This document shows positions 21,591-35,900 of a stretch of 64,000 nt of DNA, piece after piece. Below the pieces are notes generated by a model. The model saw only the letters and a program-made list of their open reading frames with translations. It had not been told where the DNA came from and searched no databases. Position numbers and translations under genes: made by a program. Numbering within the stretch: position 1 is the stretch's first letter; every line of letters starts with the position of its first letter. This stretch comes from Chamaecrista fasciculata. Its lineage: Eukaryota; Streptophyta; Magnoliopsida; Fabales; Fabaceae. The stretch covers positions 129,246-193,245 of the forward strand of contig QANZ01000136.1 in NCBI GenBank assembly GCA_003254925.1, in the 5' to 3' direction.

Positions 21591-24500
21591 ATGGAAGTGG
21601 CGGGAATAGTATGGGACGCTGCGAAGTACCTTTGTGGCTGCGCCTCCAAACAAGCTGCTTACGCTTACGATTTGGAGCAGAATCTGCGGTCGTTGGAAGA
21701 AAATTGGAGAAATCTGAAAGATATGAAAGAAGATGTTGAAACAAAAGTGGAGGAATCAGAGAACACAGGGCATATGCGAAGGACACAGCAAGTCAATGCT
21801 TGGCTTCAACGAATTCAGGCCTTTCAAAAGGTAGGTATACTCTGCCTAACATCCATTCTTCCTCTTTAATTATCATTATTACTTGTTAATTTTCTATTTT
21901 TAGTTGTTGAATTTATAGTGTTTCTACATAGAGATATACAGTTACTGGAGCCTTCGCCCATATCTTGGTTCTCTTCATGATGAATTGCCCATATTTACTA
22001 AATTAAACATTTTCTTTCAACGATATCCAATTTTTCCCTAGTTCAATAAATCATACTATCAGTTTCCCGTTTTATATTGTTGATTATTATTATTATGAGA
22101 TGCATAGACTTGCTTTTCATGTACTATGTTAGTGATGTTTAGATTAGGATTTCATAAATGTCCAAATGATTTCTTCCAAAATTTTTGGAATATATGAATT
22201 TATATCGTTCAAGTTGATTTCATGGTTTCATATACCTTTCGAGGCTTGTTACCTATATATAGGTCAAAAATCTATTATGGTCCCTAATGTTTACCTTAAG
22301 TTTTCTTTTAGTCCCTAATGATTTTTTTTGTTCTGTTTTGATCTGTAATGTTATAAAAAAGTTTCATCATTGGTCCCTAACTATTGAATATGGTCATATC
22401 TCTCTTGTTTCAAACTTGAATGTGTTTAAATCAGAGCTATGAGTTAAATTGATGAGTTCTTTCTTTACCTAGTTAGAGTTATTGGAAACGAGGTTAAATC
22501 AGGCATGAAATCAGATCCGCAAATGAGCTGCTTGTTTCATGAATTTGGTCATGTCTCTCTTGTTTCAAGTCCAAATGAAACGGACTCGAAGATACAAGTT
22601 ACCATTGACGAGTTATTTCTTTGTCTAATTTGGACCGTTGACAAACGAGGTCAAATAATACTCTGAAAGTTAATATTGATGTTTTGATAAAACTCGCTTT
22701 CAGAGTGCTATTTGACCTCAGTTGCCTACGGCCCAATCGGATAGAGAAAGAACTCGTCAAGTGTAATTTGTAACTCCGATTTCATTTCATTTGAACTTGA
22801 CCGTAGTGATATGAGTATATGACCAAATTCATGAAACAAATGTCCCATTTGCGGACTCAATTTCATGCCTGATTTGACCTCGTTTGATGATGACTCCTTG
22901 GGCAAAGAAAGAACTCATCAAATTTAACCCGTCTTTAATTTAATCACATTCGGATTTGAAATGAGAGAGATATGACCCTATTCAATAGTTAGTAACCAAT
23001 GATGAAATTTTTAGGAAAGATTAAGGACCAAAACAGAACCAAAAAATTAAAAGGGACCAAAACGGAATTGAGGGTAAAATGGTAAACATTAGAGACCAAA
23101 ATAGGTTTTTGACCTATAAAGATATTGAGTCACAAAGCTAGGATATGAATATCAAGCCACTATTGTCCTCATTAAACTAGCTTTTGAATAAGAAAATTAG
23201 TTTATCCACAAGATATAAGATCACGTGCACACCAGAACTAAGTACAATGAATGAACTGTGAATACAAGCTGACTTGTTAATTTTCTTGCGTTCAAAAAGG
23301 AAATAGAAGATATTATTGTTCAAGGAGCTCCAGAAATTCAAAACAAATGCCTGTGTGAATGTTGTCCGAAAAATTGCTTGTCAAGCTACAAGATAGGAAA
23401 GCGTGTTGCTAAGATGCTCAAGAATGTGGATGAACTAGTTGCTACAGGGAAAACTTTCAGTAAGAATGTTGAAATTGCTTACAAGCTTCCCATCAGATTG
23501 GTAGAGATGCCCCTTGACGAGACTATGGGCATGGATTTGATGCTTAACAAAGTATGGAATAGCATTAAAGAAGAGAATGTTGGTATCATTGGTTTATATG
23601 GGATGGGTGGGGCCGGAAAGACGACTCTTTTGAAGGGAATTAACAATGAATTTCAGAACCAATGGCCAGATTTCGACATTCTATTATGGATTGTGGTGTC
23701 CAAAGAGCTTAACTTTGACAGCATTATGGACAGCATCAGAAAAAGGATAGGGATTACAGAAGACATTTGGGACCTGTGTACCAATCAAGATGAAAGAGCA
23801 GCAAAGATTTTTCAAGTGTTGAAGAGGAAAAAATTTGTTCTGTTTTTGGATGACATTTGGGAGCAAGTAGATTTGAAAATGGTGGGGGTTCCACATCCGG
23901 AGGACACTAATTTTCAGTCTAAAGTGCTGTTCACAACAAGATCCGAAGATCTCTGTGCCAAAATGAATGCTCATAGAAAATTCAAAGTAGAATGTCTGAC
24001 AGAAAAAGAAGCTATTGAGTTATTTTACAAAAAGGTAGGTGAGGAAACTCTGAATTCGCACCCAAGTATTCCGAAGTTGGCAAGGGATGTAGCTGCAGAA
24101 TGTCAGGGGTTACCACTTGCATTGATTGTAATAGGAAGTGCCATGGCTGGTGTAAAGAGTGTGGAAGCATGGAAGTACTCAAAAAATAATTTAACAAGTT
24201 CTTCATGGACAGCATCAAATATGGAGACAAAAGTGTTCTCTATTCTCAAGTTTAGCTATGACAAACTGCCTGACGAAATACACAGAAATTGTTTCTTGTA
24301 TTGTGCATTATACCGAGAAGATTATGAGATTAATGTTCATGATCTAATTCATAAATGGATATGGGAGGGATTTCTTGGTACATATTGGACGAAAAGCTTA
24401 CAAGATATGCGTGATTACGGAGAGTCCGTGATTGAAAAGTTAAAGCTTTCGTGTTTATTGGAGATTGTTGAAGATAATATATTTTTATATCCTCCGAGGG

Positions 24501-25741
24501 TTAAAATGCATGATGTGATTCGTGACATGGCATTGTGGTTATTGTGTGATCAAGACAAAAATAACAAAAAGATTCTTGTGCAAGGAGATGTATTAGCAGT
24601 GTCCCAAGACGATGTTGAAACATGGAATCTTGTTGAGAAGATTTCAGTCATGAAATATGGTGATTTGCGTATACCAGCTGTGGCTTGCCCAAATCTTAAA
24701 ACCTTTATGTTTGAAACGACAGAACATGGTGAGACAATGCTAGATTTCTCAAATATCCAATGCATAAGCAAAATTAAATCATTGGATTTGTCATGTTCCT
24801 ATAATGTAATAGAGCTTCCTGCAGAAATTGGTGGTTTAGTTGATCTAGAATATCTTTCTTTGATGGGACAATTATATACTTCAGAGTTTCCCATTGAGTT
24901 GAAAAACTTGAGAAACTTGAAGTATTTTGCTTTGTATATAACAGGTGGTGATATTGCAAGTATTCCACTGGAAGTTATAGCAAACCTTGCAAACCTAAAA
25001 GTTCTGAGATTTACTAGCAGTGTAGAAACAAAAAGTGGAGAAGACAGAGAATTCCTAGAGATTGTGGAGTCCCTACAACACCTTGAGGAACTATGGATTC
25101 GAATAAGAACTAAGAATGGGCTGATGAAATTACTCGAGTCAACCAAGTTGCAAAGTTGTGTGTGGTTCCTTGATCTAGAAGATGTAGACACCCCCATCAA
25201 CATGCCATTTCTACTAGCATCTATGTCAAAAATGAAGCACTTGCAACAAATCTCATTCAAATACTTGAATTTTGTACAAGATGCTTGTTTTTTCGACACA
25301 TACTGTTTCAGCATGCTTCGGAATGTGATGATCAGTTGGTGCGATTCAATAACACATTTGACATGGCTCAAGTATGCTCCATTCCTTGAAGTCCTTCAAA
25401 TTGCACAATGTGATTCAATGGAAGAAGTGATAAAGGGGGTAGCAGAAGAAGAGAAAGGAAGAGATCAGAATTCGGATAAAGATATATTCTCATCTCTTGT
25501 AGAACTTCGATTGCGAGATCTACCAAAGCTTAAGAGCATTTATAACACAGGTTTGTGTTTTCCTTCTCTAAGATCTATAGTTGTGCTGAACTGTCCCAAT
25601 TTGAAGAAGTTGCCATTTGATTCCAATTCTTCCATGGATAAGTTAAGGTATGTTAGAGGAGCTCAAAGATGGTTGGACAAATTGGCTTGGGAGGACCCAT
25701 ACATTATCCACAAATTCCAGTCTAAGTTTCAACACTTTTAG
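21591..25741 (+). CDS. CC-NBS-LRR disease resistance protein, RPS5/At4g27190-like, complete
   Basis: Two exons, 21591-21830 and 23300-25741, joined in phase 0, encode 893 residues. Residues 1-80 are a coiled coil with an early CGC that could be acylated, as in RPS5. Exon two opens with a cysteine motif (CLCECCPKNC). The NBS shows GMGGAGKTT at about 181-189 (P-loop), LFLDDIW at 261-267 (kinase 2), FTTRS (RNBS-B), GLPLAL at 350-355 and MHD at 483-485, all intact. LRRs fill about 520-880. CNLs are intracellular receptors that detect pathogen effectors and trigger cell death; the effector here is unknown. The start is the first ATG of the exon, and exon-one paralogues at 26942, 59183 and 63404 start similarly. 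The intron (1.47 kb) holds an 855-bp foldback element. This is the best candidate for an intact CNL in the window. Confidence 0.94.
22261..23115. mobile_element. Near-full-length foldback element in the CNL intron
   Basis: The ends aggtcaaaaatctattatgg and ...ccaaaataggtttttgacct are inverted, and the pairing continues almost to the centre: 22261-22670 mirrors 22697-23115 with a loop of about 26 bases. Internal pairs include caaacgaggtcaaataatac with a matching right-arm copy. Fragments of the same family lie near 780-1145 and 56690-56900. No coding capacity; a target duplication is not clear. Confidence 0.85.
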
Positions 25742-26941
25742 ACTCTTTCCTCAATATAATCATTAAGATTACTTTGTGTAAATTTCATAAGGACCCATTA
25801 ATCATAGTCATATGTGTGCTTGGTACTACATTCTTGAAATTTTAGCTTCTCTTTTTTATGTACATATTGTTAGGTAGTTGATTGAAAATGGTAATAGGGA
25901 AAGATTTGTAAAGGTTGTAATCTTATTTGATTAAGATTTGGGAAAATCTTGTGTAATCTTTTCCTGACTTGTAATTTAGTTAGTTACCATATATTTGGGG
26001 ATTAACATCTTTAGTGGTTAAGGAAGTTACTTAGTGATCAAGTAATTCCTTTATGGCTAGGGTTTGAGATGTTTATAAGTAGTTAGATTTTCATATATTA
26101 TTTTTCTCTGGTTGTCTTTTGGCAACGGTCGTGGTTTTTTACCGGTTTGGGTTTTCCACGTTATTTCCTCTTATGTTGTGATTGTGTTTCTTCATCTTAT
26201 TTTTCTGGTTATCCTCAAGAGGGAAAGATTATTTTATTTTTACAAATATTATTATTTTTCCCAACACATACAACAATTTGTTTCATTATTTGACGGTTTC
26301 ACCCTTCCCTACGGTAAATGGAAGGCTATATTTATGAAATTGAATAACTTAAAATAATAGGGGTCTCTTGATACAATTTTATCCAATTTTTGTAACATGA
26401 AAACTATATATGTTCTTGCCTATACGATAGCAATTCGTTTGTATGGTTGTTGAATTTAAGAAAAGAATGTGGAGTGAACAAGTTTTACAACGTTATGTAA
26501 TTTCTATCAAGTATATATACACATAAAAAATAAAGTTCGTATGATATTATATTGCATTACTATTCGTCTTGGCTAAAACTGTTATTCCAAACTTGTGGAT
26601 GCAGTTATGTTTGAATTCATCAAAAGCAAAGTTAAAATCAAAATTCTTAACAAAAGAGGGGGTCGAAGCGAGGAAGATATTCCTTAATTTGTTTAAATGA
26701 ATAGATTAAAAAAACTAGAGATCGAGAAGAATCATTGTGCACTTCCATTAAATTGAGCTATAGACGTGAGAAAAAAAGCCTAATGGGAGTTTCAAATTCG
26801 TCATAGAAGGTAAGGCAAGAATTCATACACATTTATTATGTCTTCATTTATAAACAATCAATATATATATTTGCATCTGAAAAAGCTCTCTCTGTTACTT
26901 AATTGGATTGTTTTCTTGTTCATTTGTGTACGTAGTGATCG
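25742..26941. other. Intergenic DNA between the two intact CNL genes
   Basis: It carries the 3' flank of one CNL and the promoter region of the next. The small frame at 26112-26357 has no domain and looks chance. No transposon ends were recognised. Confidence 0.6.
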
Positions 26942-29900
26942 ATGGATAATTTGATTGAAGGAATAGTATGGGAAGTTATAAAGGCTTTGTGTGGTTGTGC
27001 TCAGCAAGAAGCTGCTCATATTTATAATTTAGAAGATAATATAAAGTCACTGAATGAAAAGTGGGATGACCTTCTAAACATGAAGCAAGATTTGGAGTCA
27101 AGGGTTGTTGCAGCTGAGATCCCAGGAGAGGTGGAAAGAACACAATCAGTCAAAGCATGGCTCAAACGTGTTGACGACATTCAAAAGGTAATTAAGTCAT
27201 TATTAGCAAATGTGCATGAAATTTAATATACATTAAGAATGTGCCAATTAAGTGATACTTTTTTTTTTTTTTTTCAGTTCTTAATTAAAACATAATAATG
27301 TTCTTTAACCATGCCTTTTATATATATATGAGGACTTGACATGAGGATTCCATGCATTCCCATCCACATCATTATCTTGAACGTAACCGCCACTGTGGCA
27401 TCCACAGATCAAGCTGACTCACCCATTGCCACATCATTCGTATCACAAACACTTGTTTTGAAAAGAGGATAAATCACCTTATTACATACAAGAGTATAGT
27501 GGAGCATCATGTTTCTAAATCAATTTCTTTTTTGTAAAGAAATCAGATAAAAAATAATTTTGCACCAATTGTAAAGTCATTCCTAGGGAGAGCCTAACTA
27601 CCCAAATATGGTATTGAGAGTAAAATCGAAAGAAACAATAAAATATCAAGCCTTAAAAAAAGGTGGTGGCCTTTGATAGGCGAACCACAAGAGTGTTTCA
27701 AAAGACAAATGCTGGAAGTGAGGATTTGGAAAACACAAGGAGTTGCAAGCAACATGTGGAACACAATGGTTGAAAAAATTATTAGGAATGTTGCAACAAA
27801 AAACACTAGGAATATTAAGAGTTTTGGACCAAAAGGGAAAACATCTTTGCGGTGGGATGTAAATGTGCAAAGTAAGATTAAGGTTAGAGGCCCAAAATAG
27901 AGCTTATGAAGGTAATACCAATTCTTAGGTAACAAAGATGGTAAGAGAAATATATTTAAACTTGCAAAGAGTAGTGGGAGAAAAAAATAAGATGTTAGAA
28001 ATAAAGGTAGTGAAAATAACCCAAGAGGAGGGGGGGGGGGGGTGAATTGGGAAATTAAAAACTTTTCGTGAAAATATATTTTCTTTAAAAACTATTTCAA
28101 AAAGTCTAGCTCTTCCTTGTATGTTAGAGAATATGTTAATAAAAACGTAGTTCATTTAAGCAACTTCCTTTAAAACCAGTCTGAAATAAAACATTTAAGG
28201 AAATGCTTAAAAACAGTTTCTCTTACAAAACATATAATGCAGAAAATGTAAAGAGATAGGGTAAGGAACAACCACACCAGAACTTTATAGTGGTTAAAAA
28301 TTCTTGAAATGGAAGTCTCTTATCCTACATCCACTCCTCTAACCAACTAGTTAGAGGTTTTCTATATATTGTAAAATGTTACAATCTGCATAAGGCTTTG
28401 GATCACCTCTCAAGGTTTTACAATTTAACCTAACTACACTCTAAGGCAAGTCTCTTGGTATATCACTTCCTACGGAACCACACACGACTCACCTACAAAG
28501 GTTTCACATTAGGAGTTCATCTTCACTTTCTCAAAGCATAGAACACGGGATAACCAACTTGGTTTTACAACACAACCCAAAACCCTTTAAGGAAGTCTCT
28601 CAATATATTGCTCTCTATGAGACCACACACGGCTAACCTACACAGGTTTCACCCTAAGAGCTCACTTTCACTTCCTAAAGGAGATACAACACAGAAAGGT
28701 AGAAGAAGAATGGTTTTCTCACTAAGAGAAAGAAATTTCGTTTACTAAGGAACTAAGCACATAGCTTGAATATGCACACAACAGCAGGAGGTCTGCGCAC
28801 AGCGGTAGGAAGTTTATAAACGTTGAGAACTTGATGATTTTGCACACAACAACTTTATGGATGACTTCTCTCTTATTCTTCAACTTCAGTACTTCATTCT
28901 TTTATGCCAAACTTGAATTAGCCGTTGGGAGATGTGGAATGGAAGCTTCAAACGACTATTTCCTTTTGCCTCAAAATATGATTAACAATGCTAAAATATT
29001 ATTGACTTGCAATCTCAAGGAGATAAAGTTAATCATTAAGCTTAATTGTGATTGTTCAAAATTGTAGGCAAAATATGTGTGTGGAGCGAGAGACAAGACA
29101 TTTAAAGTCAGAAAATTTTCACTTATTCTAACAATAAAGCCTAATTAAGCACCAATACCAGATTTTATATTCTCAATATAAAGCATGTAATATATAATCC
29201 CAATAAGACATATTTCATATTAATAATATATTATATGTGTGGAGAATGTGAATGGAACAAAATGAATTTGTCTAGAACGCATGTAGGGATGACAACGGGT
29301 GGGTATCCGCTCAGTTTTTCATTATCCGTATCTGTATCCGTTCATTCTTTCTAATATCCATATCATATTGGATATTTTATCCGCATGTAGGGATGACAGA
29401 TATCGGATATTTGTATCCGCATGTAGGGATGACAGATATCAGATATTTTTTACGGGTGAATTCAGACGAGTATCCTAAAGATCCACCCAAATTGCCATTC
29501 CTAAACGCATGACTTCAAATACGATTTCAAATACACATCCATATATCAACATGAATATTAGGCCTTGAGATAAAATCATGGACTGAGATAGAAATATATT
29601 CACAAGTTGCAGATTAGTCCCTATGCTTGATAAGACATTTAAGATATTGCAGTTTAGTCCAAATACATAGTTAAACGGAATTTTTACAAATTATCAAAAA
29701 TATAAATAATTAATTATATCAAAATTTAGTCCAACGCAAGCGATATTGATCAAGTGAAATGTTTTAAAGATGGAGAAGATGATATCTTGGTTAATTAAAG
29801 GATCAAGATATTCAAGAACGATGGAAGGATTAATTTTACAAACTTTTTAATGAACAGTACACAAAATATTTGTTTGGCATACCAATAGGTTAAAGTATCA

Positions 29901-32900
29901 ATGAGGAAGATCCTATGAAGCATGAACACTTCATTTTAACAGTGTGTCGCCATGTCAGACACGTGTCCGTGTCTGACACTCGTACGTCACCCACACGACA
30001 CATATGCATAAGTTTTTGAATATAAAATCAATTTTTTTGTGACTTTATCATGACAAAAAATAGAAAATAATATCACATATGACATATATTACAGATAAAT
30101 ATTGTAATTTTTAAATTTTTCATCAAAAATTATAGATTTTTAATTATTTATATATATATATATATCACATGTCCAATGGGTTAGGACGTGTTGAAGGAAA
30201 ATTTTAACTCAACCCGCACATTAATTTGGATGTTGGGCTGGGTTGGGTTTTATAATTTTTAAAACTCAACTCGAACCAATCCAACTCGCGGGTTGAGTTT
30301 GTAATTTTTTTTTATAATTTTCATAATAAAAAAAATATTATTATAAATTTGTGAGTAGTGAATTAAAAAGTTTACACATAAAAAAAGTTAAAAAACATAA
30401 ATTTTATATATATAAATATAAATCAATTAAAATATGTTCCATAACATATGTAAATGTATTACATATACGTAATTATGTAAATTTTAAAACAAAAAATCTT
30501 ATTTATAAAAAACTAATAATATAAATACATAAGAAAACATATAAAATTTATATAAAAATACATAAACATATATAATAAATAAATAAATAAATAAAATAAA
30601 AAATTAATATGCATGTTCGCGGGTTGGGTTAAGTTGAGAAACTACAAACCCGCGACCCAATCCGCAAGTGTGCGGGTTGGGAATTTTGAGCTCAAACCAA
30701 TCCGCCAACCCGAGCTAACCCAACCCATAACTGTGGGTTGGGTTGATTTCTGCGGATTCGCGGGTTGGTTTGCTCACCCTTGCATACTCCTAAATTTAAG
30801 TGTGAAAGATTTTAAAAAGCAAAAATATAAGGGCCTGTTTGGCAACTCAACATCTTAATCTCATCCTATTTCAATCCTAATCTCAACCTAAAATTAGATG
30901 AACAGTCCAGTTTGGGTGTTTGTGTGGCACATAATCTCATCTCAATCTCATCTTAATCCTCATCTCATCCAAATCATCATCCCATTTATCATACATTTAC
31001 TAATCTACCCCTATTTATATACCTATATTTACCTACACTCTAATACAAATATAAAAAAGATAATTAGACAAAATAGTAATTTTACATACCCTCATTTATT
31101 ACACTTATAATTTTCTCTCTCTCCATCATTTCTTATTAATTTTTTTTTCTCTCCCTCTCACTCACTCACAAACACACACAAACTTCTCTCTCTCCTTTTC
31201 TCTCTATCTCTCACACACCCACCTACCCACTCCCTCTCTCTCCCTCATATATATATATNNNNNNNNNNNNNNNNNNNNNNNNNNNNNNNNNNNNNNNNNN
31301 NNNNNNNNNNNNNNNNNNNNNNNNNNNNNNNNNNNNNNNNNNNNNNNNNNNNNNNNNNNNNNNNNNNNNNNNNNNNNNNNNNNNNNNNNNNNNNNNNNNN
31401 NNNNNNNNNNNNNNNNNCCCAGTCAAACCCCACCCAAACACCTATCATCTCATCTCAATCTCAATCTCAACATCATTATTTCATACCATTTCTACCCCTA
31501 TACAAAATAAATAAATCCAACAACCTATTTCACCTAACCACAATCATTACATACCCTTTTATATAATTTCACACCCTATTATACATCATTTTCTCTCAAA
31601 CCATCCAAACACCACTACATAATCTCATCTCATCCTAATTTCAACATCATCTCATCTCATCTCATCTCATAAGTTGAGATTGGATTGAGATTGGATTGAA
31701 CTTTTTGCTCCCAAACAGGCCCTAAGTTGTTTCAAGAATCCTTTTAGTGTGATACTGAGTTCTAAGAAAATATGGAATGAATGGAGGGAAGGTTACAAGT
31801 AGCACTCTATCATACTATTTAGTTTCTAATTACAATTTGGGTTGGTCTTTAAATTTAAATTAATTTTATATTTTTTAGTTCCTAAATTTACACTAAATTA
31901 ATATTATTTTATTTCTAAATTTAAACTAATTTTATATTTTTTTTCATTTTGATCTTTTAATTTGTATTAAATTAATGCTATTTGTTCTTTAAATATAATC
32001 TAATTTTATATTTTTTATTTCTAAACTTGTCTTAAATCTTAAATTTAAAATATATGATCTTTAAAATTTATTCTTTTTGAACCTGAATTTAACTTAAAAA
32101 CTAAATTGTTGATAATTTCATTACTTCAAAAATTAAATAGTATATTTTAATTATTTAAAAATGATTCCATATAAATTTAAATTTAAGTACTTAATAATAG
32201 ATTTTCTTAAAATGTACAACATCTCCGAGAACCGCCGTCACGGTGGCTATGAAATTGAGAATGACATTTCTGCCTCCATTGATTTCTCATCATCTTCATT
32301 CTTCCTTCTTATGTGCCTTTCAAGTTTGAACCCTTATTCTCCCCGAGAGCTTCGATGCGGCGGTGGAAACTTTCTTACTTCAATTTTCATCGGTGAGAGT
32401 TCTCCATGGCCCTTATTTCATTTTCCAGAGATTTCGTTCTCTTTTTCTTGTTTGTCGTCGTCGCGAGAAACCCTATGACTATGCTCCGTTCTCGCTGCTC
32501 TTGCACCGTTGCTAAAGCTGTATTGCCGGCATGAAGCTTCGAAGCTTCTGCACTTCACTCCTCGCGTTAATTTGACCAAGGGGGTGGTACTCTCTTTCTA
32601 ATTCTATCCCTATTTAATCTTGAACTAGAATTTGGCTTGATTTTGGATTATTATTATTTGACTGAAGAATTTTGGTTCGCTGTGGATTGAAGTATTTTGA
32701 CTGAAATCATTGGTGTAGCTTAGATTTCTCTTTGGCTCCTAGCATTTCTCTGTGGCATTTCCATTGAGAATAATAGTTAGTTTTATGTTTTTGCTGTTTC
32801 ATCTTGTGCTAGGATTCTTTATGAACTTTGCTATAATATGAGTTTTGGTTGACTGATCAAAGATGTAAACCATTTCTTTTCGTTTCTAAATAATTAGTTT

Positions 32901-35900
32901 TTCTTTTTGTTTACATTATATGTGCTATTTGTTTAATGACTCCGCTATTATGTAAGAATTTACATCAATAAATCAAGGGTATTATAAATTTAAAGATGAA
33001 ATTGCAAAACTTTAACTATAAATCATATACGCTTGAAGTATATGGATTCAATTATAATGTCAATGAAATTATAGAAACTAAAAGTTAGGAGTTAGGACCA
33101 GGAGAAAACTTAAAAATTCAAGTTGATTAATGATCTAACTTTCACACAGGTCATAGAAACTCTGCAAGTCGAAGGATCCCAAGAACTTCAAAACTACTGT
33201 CTCTGTAAATGTTGTCCAAAGAATTGTGTGTCGAGGTTCAAGTTAGGAAAGAATGTTGTTGAGACGCGTGATAAAGTAGATAAACTAGCAAATAGAGGGG
33301 AACAATATTCTAATCCGGAAGTTCCAATTACTTGCAAGCGAGAAGGAAAGTCGATAAAGATTGTGTCCCATGATACTGTGGGGTTGGATTCTATGGTTGA
33401 TAAGGTATGGACAAGTATTGAAGCAGAGAATGTTGAAGTTGTTGGAATTTATGGGATGGGTGGGGTGGGGAAGACTACTCTTTTGAAGACAATTCACAAT
33501 AAACTTATCAAGGAAATGCCAGATTTTTCCATTGTAATGTTTGTAACGGTTACGAAAGAGCCTAACTTGGATAGTGTTATGAGCGACATCCAAAATGACA
33601 TCAGAAAATCCTTAGGCGTTGGAAATAACATATGGAATTCTTGTAGCAACAGAGAAGATAAAGCTGAAAAGATTCATAAGCTTTTGAGAAAGAAGAGATT
33701 TGTTTTGTTGTTGGATGATGTATGGGAGAGATTGGACTTGGAATTGGTGGGAGTGCCACAACCAAAAGACACTGGCTTTCAATCCAAAGTGATATTCACA
33801 ACACGCCTTGAAGATGTCTGTGCAAAAATGAAAGCTCAAAGAAAATTCAAACTAGATGTTTTGACCGAGGAAGAAGCATTTAAGTTATTCTGCTTGAAAG
33901 TTGGTGAGGAAACTCTACAATCTGACCCCGGTATTCGAGATCTGGCAAGGGATATGGCTGCAAAATGCAAAGGGCTACCATTGGCACTGAGTGTAGTGGG
34001 AAACGCCATGGCTGGTGAGAACATGAAAGTGTGGAAGTACACAAATAGTAACTTTATGAATTCTAAATGGACAGCTTTAGATTTGGAGAAGCATGTCTTT
34101 TCTAATCTCAAGTTCAGCTATGATAGACTTCCAGATGAAATACACCAGAATTGTTTATTGTATTGTGCATTATACCCAGAAGATCATGAGATTTCAGTTC
34201 CAGATCTCATTGACAAATGGATATGCGAGGGATTTCTTGGTAATGATATGACAAAGAGCATACATGATATATGTGATTATGGTGAATCTGTGATTGAGAA
34301 GTTAAAGCTTTCATGTCTATTGGAGCGTATTGAAGATGATCCTTTGGCAATTAAGATGCATAGTATGGTTCGAGAGATGGCACTATGGTTAGCACGCGAT
34401 AAGAATAAGAATAGAGAAAAGATTCTTGTTCAAGGAGATGTAGTGCACCAAGATGATGTTGAAACGTGGAACACTGTTGAGAGGATGTCAATCATAAGAC
34501 ATGGAGAATTATATCTACCAACCGCACCATGTCCAAATCTCATAACCCTCATGTTGGCATCAACTAGTTCAGCTAAAAAAATTGTAGACTTGTCAAATAT
34601 CCTATCCATGAGCAGATTAAAGGTGTTAGACTTGTCTTTTTGCAAGGACACAATAGTGGAGCTTCCTGCAGAAATTGGTATTTTACTTGTGTTGGAATAT
34701 CTTTCTTTGACAGGAAACATGAGGCCTTCAACGTTTCCCACCTGGTTGGAGAAATTGAAAAAATTGAAGTTTTTTAGCTTGACGAATTTATATCTGGGTG
34801 ATCTTGCATGTATCCCATTTCAAGTAATACCATGTCTTGAAAAGCTAAGAATATTGAGATTTACTTCCAATTCCAATAAAAAGAGTGGAGAAGAAATGGA
34901 ATTCCTAGAGAAGCTGGAGTCCCTGCCAAACCTTGAGGAATTATGGATACAAATCAAAACTGATAATGGCCTCACCAAATTACTTGCCTCCCCCAAGTTG
35001 CAAACTCGTTTGTGGAAGCTTCATCTTGAAGACGTGGACACCCTTATTCACATGCCATCACTATTAGCAGCTATGTCAATGATGAGGAATCTGCAACAAA
35101 TTTGCTTCTCAAATTTGAAAAATGTGCAAGACTCCTCAGTTTTCAACAAATGTTGTCTGAACATGTTGCAAACTGTGATCATTTCCAAGTGTCATTCCAT
35201 AGCTCATCTGACATGGCTCAAGTATGCTCCACTGCTTAAAGATCTTGTCATTGATGATTGTATGTTGATGGACGAAGTGATCAAGGGAGGGACGGAAGAT
35301 GAGAAAGGCAAACGAAAAGTGGATAGTGTATTCCCATCTCTTCAAAAGCTGCATTTTCGGAAGCTCCCAAAACTTGATATCATCCATAACACAGACTTGT
35401 CTTTTCCTTCCCTTAGAATTATTGAAATATTTGGATGCCCAAATCTGAAGAAGTTACCCTTTGATTCCTCTATTTTCAATAAAGGTTGTCTTAACATGCT
35501 GCGAACTGTGAAAATTTCCAAGTGCCATTCGATAACTCATTTGACATGGCTGAAGTATGCTCCATTGCTTAAAAATATTGACATCGATGATTGTATGTCA
35601 ATGGAAGAAGTGATCAAGGGAGGGATAGAAGATGATAATGGCAAACAAAAAGTGCATTGTGTATTCCCATCTCTTCAAGAGCTGCATTTGTGGAATCTCC
35701 CGAATCTTAAGAGCATCCAAAATACAGCCTTGCCTTTTCCTTCCCTTAGAATTATTGAAATATTTGGATGCCCAAATCTGAAGAACTTACCCTTTGATTC
35801 CTCCTTTTTCAACAAATGTTGTCTTAACATGTTGCGAACTGTGAAAATTTCCAAGTGCCATTCAATAGCTCATCTGACATGGCTGAAGTATGCTCCCCTG

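Noticed and set aside
24799-25371. 190-residue minus-strand frame inside the CNL exon
   Set aside because: It is the antisense shadow of the well-supported NBS-LRR coding exon.
26112-26357. 81-residue frame after the first CNL
   Set aside because: No domain, no homology to the cluster, AT-rich codons; not supported.
31223-31448. Frames across the N run
   Set aside because: They are made of unknown residues through an assembly gap.
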